Source: Bacillota bacterium
Lineage (GTDB): Bacteria; Bacillota; Bacilli; Bacillales; Cytobacillaceae
DNA: 10,550 nt
Assembly: GCA_030705745.1 (NCBI GenBank)
Contig: JAUZPT010000071.1
Coordinates: forward strand, 1 to 10,550
Direction: 5' to 3'
Positions 6,356-10,550 of this stretch are shown in pieces. Position 1 is the stretch's first letter, and each line of letters begins with the position of its first letter. The translations under genes were made by a program, and so were the position numbers. The notes under the pieces were generated by a model. That model was not told the origin of the DNA and ran no database searches. It was given only the letters and a program-made list of their open reading frames with translations.

Positions 6356-7449
6356 ATCAGCGATTAGAAAAATTAACGGGATGGATGAAGGAAAATAATA
6401 TTGATGTCTGTCTCGTAACTTCCACCGAGAATGTATTTTATTTAAGTGGTTTTTATTGTGTACCCCATGAACGCCTGCTTGGCCTAGCTGTCTTTCAGGA
6501 AAGCGAACCCTTCCTTGTATGCCCTGGCATGGAAAAGCATGATGCAAAAAGTTCAGGCTGGAATCAAGAAATCATTGGATACAGCGATATTGAAAATCCA
6601 TGGGCATTAGTTGAAAAAGCTGTAAAAAACCGAATTAATGGAGCACGCAGGATTGCTGTTGAAAAAGAACATATGAACGTGGAACGCTACGAACATGTAT
6701 CAAAAATCTTCCCGACTGCAGAATTCATTTCTGCCGAAGATAAATTGAAAAGCCTCAGAATGATCAAGGATGCGAGCGAACTAAAAATCATTCAGGAAGC
6801 CTGCGCCCTTGCCGACTATGCCATTGAAGTCGGCGTTCAGGAATTGAGTGAAGGCAAAACAGAATTAGAAGTTCTTTCTGCCGTCGAGTTCGCTTTAAAG
6901 AAAAAAGGCGTTAAGAAAATGTCGTTTGCAACCATGGTCCTTACTGGTAAGAATGCTGCATCACCACACGGTTCTCCAGGACAGACAAAAATCCAAAAAG
7001 GCGACCTTGTGTTGTTTGACCTAGGTGTCGTCATTGACAACTATTGCTCTGACATCACAAGGACGGTTGCCTTTGGAGATATAAACGACAAACAAAGGGA
7101 AATCTACAATACCGTTTTAAAAGCACAAAGAGCTGCAGTTGAAGCAAGCCGTCCTGGCGTGTCATGCGCAGAAATTGATCTTACAGCAAGAAGAATCATC
7201 GAAGAAGCAGGATATGGTGAATATTTCCCTCATCGCCTCGGCCACGGATTAGGAATTAGCGTTCATGAAGCACCAAACATGACAAGCGCGAATGAATTGA
7301 TCCTTGAAGAAGGAATGGTGTATACAATTGAACCGGGTATTTATGTTCCAAATGTTGCCGGAGTAAGAATCGAGGATGACATCGTCATTACTTCAAATGG
7401 TGCAGAAATGCTGACTAAATTCCCAAAAGACCTTCAAATTATTAAATAA
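6352..7449 (+). CDS. M24B family Xaa-Pro peptidase (dipeptidase/aminopeptidase)
   Basis: Cytosolic metallopeptidase, 365 residues, cleaving peptides with proline in second position. An N-terminal creatinase-like domain (about 1-130, with NVFYLSGFYC) precedes a C-terminal pita-bread catalytic domain (about 138-365). The five metal ligands are visible: Asp223 (LFDLGV), Asp234 (CSDITR), His298 (HRLGHGLG), Glu327 (TIEPG) and Glu341 (VRIEDD). His206 (SPHG) and His305 (SVHE) are the usual substrate-site histidines. It resembles B. subtilis YkvY closely, although YkvY lies elsewhere in that genome. Sequence alone does not separate dipeptidase (PepQ-like) from aminopeptidase activity. The ATG at 6352 has an AGGGGG ribosome site 7 bases upstream. 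It is convergent with ald across a shared terminator. Confidence 0.94.
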   Translation: MNQRLEKLTGWMKENNIDVCLVTSTENVFYLSGFYCVPHERLLGLAVFQESEPFLVCPGMEKHDAKSSGWNQEIIGYSDIENPWALVEKAVKNRINGARRIAVEKEHMNVERYEHVSKIFPTAEFISAEDKLKSLRMIKDASELKIIQEACALADYAIEVGVQELSEGKTELEVLSAVEFALKKKGVKKMSFATMVLTGKNAASPHGSPGQTKIQKGDLVLFDLGVVIDNYCSDITRTVAFGDINDKQREIYNTVLKAQRAAVEASRPGVSCAEIDLTARRIIEEAGYGEYFPHRLGHGLGISVHEAPNMTSANELILEEGMVYTIEPGIYVPNVAGVRIEDDIVITSNGAEMLTKFPKDLQIIK

Positions 7450-7480
7450 AAAAATCCGGGCTATCAGCCCGGATTTTTTT
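7448..7480. terminator. Strong bidirectional terminator between the peptidase gene and ald
   Basis: A near-perfect hairpin of about 15 bp: A-rich arm ending ATCCGGGCT (to 7462), loop ATC (7463-7465), AGCCCGGAT and a T-run to 7480. A-tract and T-tract flank it symmetrically, so it can terminate both convergent genes. It overlaps the last bases of the peptidase stop codon. Confidence 0.95.
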
Positions 7481-7483
7481 ACT

Positions 7484-8605
7484 TTACATTTTTTCTAAAA
7501 GAGTTTTAGTATCAGAGAATTCAAGACCATGCGCTTCAGCAACTGCTTCGTATGTTACAAAGCCGTCAAGCGTATTGATTCCTTTTAATAAAGCCGCGTT
7601 TTCTTCGCAAGCCTTCTTGTAGCCTTTATTTGCGATTTGAATCGCATATGGTACGGTTACATTTGTCAATGCAATAGTGGATGTGCGCGGAACGGCTCCA
7701 GGCATATTTGCAACTGCATAATGAACCACGCCATGCTTAACATATGTCGGGTTATCGTGTGTAGTGATGCGGTCAGTCGTTTCAAAAATACCGCCTTGGT
7801 CGATTGCGATATCGACAACAACACTGCCAGGGGACATCGATTTGATCATTTCTTCAGTAACAAGCTTTGGAGCTTTAGCGCCTGGGATTAACACAGCTCC
7901 GATGACCAAATCAGATTCTTTGACTGCTTCAGCAATATTGTAAGGGTTTGACATAAGCGTTGTTACGTCTGTTCCAAAAATATCGTCCAATTGGCGTAAA
8001 CGATCCGGATTTAAGTCAATCATTGTTACTTTTGCTCCTAGTCCGATGGCCATCTTTGCAGCATTTGTTCCGGCAACACCGCCGCCGATGATTGTAACAG
8101 TCCCTCTTTGTACGCCTGGCACACCAGAAAGTAGGATACCCTTGCCTCCGTTAACTTTTTCAAGGAATTGTGCGCCGATTTGAGGAGCCATTCTTCCTGC
8201 TACTTCACTCATTGGAGTTAATAACGGCAGTCCTCCACTTAAAGGTTGTACTGTTTCATAAGCAATACCAACTACTTTATTGTCGATTAATGCTTTTGTT
8301 AATTCAGCTTCTGGAGCCAGATGCAAATATGTAAATAATATTAAGCCTTCGCGGAAGTAGATGTATTCACTTGGAAGCGGTTCTTTAACTTTCATCACCA
8401 TTTCCATATTCCATGCTTCTGGAGCACTTTCAACGATTATTGCACCTGCAAATGAATAATCTTCATCTGTAAATCCAGATCCAAGACCTGCACCTGTTTC
8501 AATATATACTTCATGGCCAAATTTCAGCAGATTTACGACTCCTGCTGGTGTCATAGCAACGCGATTTTCGTTGTTTTTAATTTCTTTAGGTACTCCGATA
8601 CGCAT
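7484..8605 (-). CDS. ald: Alanine dehydrogenase
   Basis: NAD-dependent L-alanine dehydrogenase (L-alanine + NAD + water to pyruvate + ammonium + NADH), 373 residues, cytosolic and hexameric in the family. In Bacillus it supports growth on alanine and normal sporulation. Visible residues: Arg15 (NENRVAMTP), Lys74 ([10 protein letters not shown]), His95 (TYLHLAPE), the Rossmann motif GGGVAG (174-179) ending in acidic Asp197 (MIDLN), and Asp269 (DIAIDQGG). I place the start at ATG 8605: GGAGG on the minus strand (8618-8614) lies 8 bases upstream. The in-frame ATG at 8620 overlaps that ribosome site. It is a few residues shorter at the C-terminus than the B. subtilis enzyme. It shares a terminator with the convergent peptidase gene. 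Confidence 0.97.
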   Translation of the reverse strand: MRIGVPKEIKNNENRVAMTPAGVVNLLKFGHEVYIETGAGLGSGFTDEDYSFAGAIIVESAPEAWNMEMVMKVKEPLPSEYIYFREGLILFTYLHLAPEAELTKALIDNKVVGIAYETVQPLSGGLPLLTPMSEVAGRMAPQIGAQFLEKVNGGKGILLSGVPGVQRGTVTIIGGGVAGTNAAKMAIGLGAKVTMIDLNPDRLRQLDDIFGTDVTTLMSNPYNIAEAVKESDLVIGAVLIPGAKAPKLVTEEMIKSMSPGSVVVDIAIDQGGIFETTDRITTHDNPTYVKHGVVHYAVANMPGAVPRTSTIALTNVTVPYAIQIANKGYKKACEENAALLKGINTLDGFVTYEAVAEAHGLEFSDTKTLLEKM

Positions 8606-8658
8606 TTTGCATACCTCCATTTAATAAAATTCACTAAAAAATAATACTTGACCGCTTT

Positions 8659-8687
8659 AATATACCACCTTCCTTATCGAGATGAAA
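8659..8687 (-). promoter_or_regulatory. ald: Weak candidate promoter for ald
   Basis: Minus-strand TTTCAT (8687-8682), N17, TATATT (8664-8659), about 55 bases upstream of the ald start. The -10 is good and the -35 poor, which would fit an activator-dependent promoter (B. subtilis ald is alanine-induced through AdeR), but no activator site was identified. Confidence 0.3.
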
Positions 8688-8790
8688 GAGAAAATACATA
8701 ATAAATGCGAAAGAATGAAAACACTTACATTTCCAAAAAAATCTGTCTTTTCACAATTTTCCACAATATCCATCCTGATAATTTCGATTG

Positions 8791-8820
8791 AAAAAGCTCT
8801 GCATTTTGCAGAGCTTTTTT
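8791..8820 (-). terminator. Terminator of the glycine-rich protein gene
   Basis: A perfect 13-bp stem, AAAAAGCTCTGCA (8791-8803) and TGCAGAGCTTTTT (8807-8819), with a TTT loop. Read on the minus strand it follows the stop at 8831 and ends in five T. It also insulates ald from upstream transcription. Confidence 0.9.
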
Positions 8821-8830
8821 CTTATAAAAA

Positions 8831-9238
8831 TCAATAAAATCCATAGCCATACGGACTATAATAAGGCGGGTAGTATGGGTAAGGGTAAGGATAACCGTAT
8901 CCGTATCCAAAACCTGGGCTTAAAAGTGCTCCTGCTGCTAACCCACCCAAAAACGGTAAACCGAAACCGAAACCAAAAGGTCTACCGAAGCCTCCGAATC
9001 CGAAACCAGGGCGGCCAAAGCCTCCAAATCCAAAACCTGGACGGCCAAAACCTCCAAATCCAAAACCTGGACGGCCAAAGCCTCCGAATCCAAAACCTGG
9101 ACGGCCAAAGCCTCCGAATCCAAAACCTGGACGGCCAAAGCCTCCGAATCCCCCGATACGTATTCTTTCATCATCAGGGTTTATTGAAGTGTGATCTATG
9201 AACACTTCATTGGGCATTGTGTGCATTTCAGTATTCAA
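8831..9238 (-). CDS. Glycine-rich repeat protein, putative spore coat or surface protein
   Basis: A 135-residue protein with three parts. A polar N-terminus (1-28, with EVFIDHTSINPDDERIRI) is followed by six tandem decapeptides (about 30-89, consensus GFGGFGRPGF). The C-terminus has a short hydrophobic stretch (LPFLGGLAAGALLSP, 94-108) and a Tyr/Pro/Gly tail (YPYPYPYYPPYY). There is no signal peptide and no enzyme motif. Such low-complexity Gly/Phe/Tyr proteins in Bacillaceae are often spore coat or spore-associated; that is inference here. Start is TTG at 9238: a strong AGGAGG lies 7 bases upstream, and the nearest ATG codons downstream have none. CATATCCTT upstream (minus strand, near 9271-9279) resembles a sigma-K -10 box, but no -35 match was found. 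A terminator follows. Confidence 0.8.
   Translation of the reverse strand: MNTEMHTMPNEVFIDHTSINPDDERIRIGGFGGFGRPGFGFGGFGRPGFGFGGFGRPGFGFGGFGRPGFGFGGFGRPGFGFGGFGRPFGFGFGLPFLGGLAAGALLSPGFGYGYGYPYPYPYYPPYYSPYGYGFY
8972..9151 (-). repeat. Six-unit 30-bp tandem repeat inside the glycine-rich gene
   Basis: Units of exactly 30 bp encode the decapeptide. The units at 9062-9091, 9092-9121 and 9122-9151 are identical; 9032-9061 differs by two bases, 9002-9031 by a few more, and 8972-9001 is clearly diverged. Identity at the 5' end of the gene with decay toward its 3' side suggests recent expansion by slippage or unequal recombination. There are no spacers, so it is not a CRISPR array. Confidence 0.95.
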
Positions 9239-9282
9239 GTTAGTTCCTCCTCTTTTTTATTTTCACTTAAAGGATATGCATC

Positions 9283-9312
9283 TACCCACATAAAGGGCTG
9301 GGTAAGTGCCCT
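9283..9312. other. Overlapping alternative inverted repeats in the glycine-rich gene leader
   Basis: TACCCA (9283-9288) can pair with TGGGTA (9299-9304), while AGGGC (9294-9298) can pair with GCCCT (9308-9312). The two hairpins cannot form together. They lie 45-75 bases upstream of the TTG start. Stems are only 5-6 bp, so the meaning is uncertain. Confidence 0.35.
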
Positions 9313-9348
9313 ACTAACAAGAAATTAACTGAAATGAAAAAATTAATT

Positions 9349-9381
9349 AAAAGAAACTGCCTGGACGGCAGTTTCTTTTTT
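9349..9381 (-). terminator. Terminator after the 54-residue small gene
   Basis: A 13-bp stem, AAAAGAAACTGCC (9349-9361) and GGCAGTTTCTTTT (9367-9379), with a TGGAC loop. On the minus strand it follows the stop at 9386 by five bases and ends in a T-rich run. Confidence 0.92.
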
Positions 9382-9385
9382 CACC

Positions 9386-9550
9386 CTAAATCTCACCTTC
9401 GATTCCTTCATTGTTTTCGTTACTTTTGCTCATTTGCTGATTCACAAAGCCGCTGTTATAAGCATCCATGATTTGTTCATTCACTTCATTTATCCCTTGT
9501 TCATCTAGCTCGACTGATGATGCAGTCTTTTGTGCTTCCTTTTTATTCAT
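9386..9550 (-). CDS. Small acidic hydrophilic protein of unknown function
   Basis: A 54-residue protein, MNKKEAQKTASS at the N-terminus and NENNEGIEGEI at the C-terminus, rich in Asn, Gln, Glu and Ser with no membrane segment or Cys. The middle (NEVNEQIMDAYNSGFVNQQ) is probably helical and loosely recalls small YozQ-like Bacillus proteins, but I am not sure of the family. The start is ATG at 9550 with AAAGGAGG on the minus strand about 10 bases upstream; the longer open frame to 9778 runs antisense through the universal stress gene and is not credible. A dedicated terminator follows, supporting a real single-gene unit. It is divergent from the stress protein gene. CATACATA (minus strand, 9608-9615) resembles a sigma-E -10 box but lacks a -35. 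Confidence 0.72.
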   Translation of the reverse strand: MNKKEAQKTASSVELDEQGINEVNEQIMDAYNSGFVNQQMSKSNENNEGIEGEI

Positions 9551-9626
9551 CGAAAATACTCCTCCTTTGCAGTTCTCTCTAAGTAGCTTTCGATATTTTG
9601 TGACATTTATGTATGAAAAAGTATTG

Positions 9627-9632
9627 TATAAT
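9627..9632 (+). promoter_or_regulatory. Candidate sigma-A -10 box for the universal stress protein gene
   Basis: Perfect TATAAT 21 bases upstream of the chosen ATG, implying a very short leader. The sequence 17 bases upstream (CATTTA) is a poor -35. No sigma-B pattern (GTTTAA/GGGTAT) is seen. Confidence 0.45.
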
Positions 9633-9653
9633 TTAGGTAAGGAGGAGATGGCA

Positions 9654-10103
9654 ATGGGACTCAAATATGAAAATATTTTAGTAGCCGTAGATGGATCTAA
9701 GGAAGCTGAGTGGGCATTTAAAAAATCAATTGAAGTGGCAAAAAGAAATAACTCCAAGCTTTTACTTGTCCATGTCATTGATACACGTACATTTGCAACG
9801 GTCGAGGCTTACGACCGTACAATTGGGGAAAGAGCGGATCGATTTGCTATAGAACTACTGGAAAAGTATAAACAACAGGCATTACATGCCGGTGTGATTG
9901 ACGTTCAATATGAACTAGAATTCGGTTCACCAAAGATCAGAATTCCAAAAGATATCGCCAAGAAGCACAAGGTAGATTTAATTATTTGTGGAGCAACAGG
10001 GCTGAATGCTGTGGAACGTTTCTTCATAGGCAGTGTTTCAGAGCATATTACCCGGTATGCACCATGCGATGTCCTTGTTGTCCGAACGGAAAAAGACATT
10101 TAA
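9654..10103 (+). CDS. Universal stress protein (UspA family, ATP-binding type)
   Basis: A 149-residue single-domain Usp protein, cytosolic and usually dimeric. The family supports survival under starvation or stress without a defined reaction. The N-terminal strand and Asp (NILVAVDGS, Asp13) and the C-terminal nucleotide loop GATGLNAVERFFIGSVSEHI are present. That loop fits G-2x-G-9x-G-[ST], typical of ATP-binding Usp proteins (MJ0577 type) rather than non-binding UspA. I start at ATG 9654, where GGAGG (9641-9645) is 8 bases upstream; the in-frame ATG at 9648 is only 2 bases from it. A proximity of usp and ald is also known in staphylococci, from memory. A hairpin terminator follows. It resembles B. 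subtilis YxiE in length and fold, but orthology is not certain. Confidence 0.94.
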   Translation: MGLKYENILVAVDGSKEAEWAFKKSIEVAKRNNSKLLLVHVIDTRTFATVEAYDRTIGERADRFAIELLEKYKQQALHAGVIDVQYELEFGSPKIRIPKDIAKKHKVDLIICGATGLNAVERFFIGSVSEHITRYAPCDVLVVRTEKDI

Positions 10104-10114
10104 TATCATCAACC

Positions 10115-10146
10115 AAGTACTTGGAAACTTTCCAGGTGCTTTTATT
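10115..10146 (+). terminator. Probable terminator of the universal stress protein gene
   Basis: AAGTACTTGGAAA (10115-10127) pairs with TTTCCAGGTGCTT (10129-10141) through 13 positions, including two G-U pairs; the innermost A/T pairs open to form the loop. A T-rich stretch (TTTATT) follows. It lies 12 bases after the stop codon. Confidence 0.75.
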
Positions 10147-10166
10147 CTTGATTTATTAAGAGATAT

Positions 10167-10195
10167 TTCTCATGATAGATATTGTGGCTTATAGT
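10167..10195 (+). promoter_or_regulatory. Candidate sigma-A promoter of the 104-residue protein gene
   Basis: TTCTCA (10167-10172), 17 bases, TATAGT (10190-10195), placing transcription about 30 bases before the start codon. A TCATGATA motif (10170-10177) overlaps the -35 box and matches the motif repeated upstream of the Xaa-Pro peptidase gene. Confidence 0.5.
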
Positions 10196-10232
10196 AAAAT
10201 AAAAAACATCAAGCACCTCTGGGGGAAAACGA

Positions 10233-10547
10233 ATGGAAAAACATTTTACTTTTGATGAACGCCTCGGAATTCAATTACCTGAACTCACGAAAGAGTGGAA
10301 GGAATATAGCGAACAAGATCAGCACAATATTCTATTTAAGTGGGAGCAAATCCGCGGTTCTATACCTGACCGAATTTCCGAGCTGGAGGGGATTATTAAT
10401 CAAAAACAGGCCGAGCTATCGAACGAAAGCAATTTCCCGCGCTCATGCATACTTAATTCTGAAATCGCCGAATTAGCTTCGATTATCAATGATTTATGGC
10501 TTTGGTACAGAGCGAATCAAAACCTTTCAGAAAAAATTCATCAATAA
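10233..10547 (+). CDS. Conserved-looking soluble protein of unknown function
   Basis: I do not recognise this complete 104-residue protein with confidence. It is hydrophilic, with no membrane segment, signal peptide or known enzyme motif. It seems largely helical: FDERLGIQLPELTKEWKEYS (6-25), WEQIRGSIPDRISELEGIINQKQAEL (37-62, heptad-like) and SEIAELASIINDLWLWYRANQ (77-97). The compact, Trp-rich amphipathic character (five Trp) suggests a folded helical bundle, perhaps a protein-interaction module. The ATG at 10233 follows GGGGGA with about 6 bases between, and a plausible promoter lies at 10167-10195. It is separated from the stress gene by a terminator, so it is its own unit or starts an operon beyond the window, since the stop is only a few bases from the edge. 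Confidence 0.82.
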   Translation: MEKHFTFDERLGIQLPELTKEWKEYSEQDQHNILFKWEQIRGSIPDRISELEGIINQKQAELSNESNFPRSCILNSEIAELASIINDLWLWYRANQNLSEKIHQ

Positions 10548-10550
10548 AAA

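Noticed and set aside
8606..8620. Five-residue longer ald starting at 8620
   Set aside because: The ATG at 8620 overlaps the GGAGG that serves the start at 8605, and [15 protein letters not shown] is the conserved N-terminus.
8725..8910. 61-residue minus-strand frame across the glycine-rich gene end and terminator
   Set aside because: It spans a strong terminator hairpin, has no ribosome site, and its sequence is a shifted reading of the Tyr/Pro tail.
8972..9151. CRISPR-like periodic repeat
   Set aside because: The 30-bp units are directly adjacent with no unique spacers, keep the reading frame, and no cas genes are nearby.
8938..9174. Minus-strand frame with repeated DSEALAVQVL
   Set aside because: A shifted frame of the same 30-bp repeat, wholly inside the glycine-rich gene and without a start signal.
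8788..9201. Open frame on the plus strand with a repeated QNLDGQSLRI-like decapeptide
   Set aside because: It is the antisense image of the 30-bp repeat, which has no stop in several frames. It lacks a ribosome site, while the minus-strand frame has one plus a terminator.
9551..9778. Extension of the 54-residue small gene to 9778
   Set aside because: It runs antisense through the universal stress gene and across its promoter, whereas a good ribosome site marks ATG 9550.
10177..10186. GATATTGTGG shared with the minus strand near 8761-8770
   Set aside because: A single 10-base match between two places in a 10-kb window is expected by chance many times over.

Overview
This window looks like a chromosomal housekeeping segment from an endospore-forming member of the Bacillaceae. 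The reasons are close resemblance to Bacillus subtilis DnaE, YtrH, YtrI, NrnA, YtpI, YtoI, YtkL and alanine dehydrogenase, the sporulation pair ytrH/ytrI, AGGAGG-type ribosome binding sites, U-tailed hairpin terminators and moderately low G+C. The species cannot be named from the sequence. No phage, insertion sequence, CRISPR array, tRNA or rRNA is visible.

Layout. 1-1151 (-): the N-terminal third of dnaE, cut by the window edge. 1341-2179 (+): the overlapping ytrH-ytrI pair behind a possible sigma-E promoter, ended by a strong hairpin. 2279-3217 (-): nrnA, the DHH nano-RNase. 3343-3651 (+): the small membrane protein ytpI. 3693-5012 (-): ytoI, a four-module HTH-DRTGG-CBS-hotdog protein with a clear sigma-A promoter and a dyad in its leader. 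5126-5374 (-): an unrecognised two-helix membrane protein. 5491-6171 (-): the beta-lactamase-fold hydrolase ytkL. 6352-7449 (+): an M24B Xaa-Pro peptidase. 7484-8605 (-): ald. 8831-9238 (-): a glycine-rich protein built on a 10-residue (30-bp) tandem repeat, probably spore- or surface-associated. 9386-9550 (-): a 54-residue acidic small protein. 9654-10103 (+): an ATP-binding-type universal stress protein. 10233-10547 (+): a complete 104-residue conserved-looking soluble protein of unknown function.

How the genes relate. Most are single-gene units facing each other, and convergent ends share bidirectional terminators (2226-2266, 3661-3690, 7448-7480). Only ytrH-ytrI is clearly translationally coupled. 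Themes are replication (dnaE), RNA turnover (nrnA), sporulation (ytrHI, perhaps the glycine-rich protein), and amino-acid or peptide use (Xaa-Pro peptidase, ald) beside a stress protein. Three genes (dnaE GTG, ytoI TTG, glycine-rich TTG) need non-ATG starts to fit their ribosome binding sites.

I do not see a new multigene system. The best leads are the multi-sensor regulator-like YtoI with a leader dyad, the repeat-expanding glycine-rich protein, a recurring TCATGA motif upstream of two genes, and three small proteins of unknown role.
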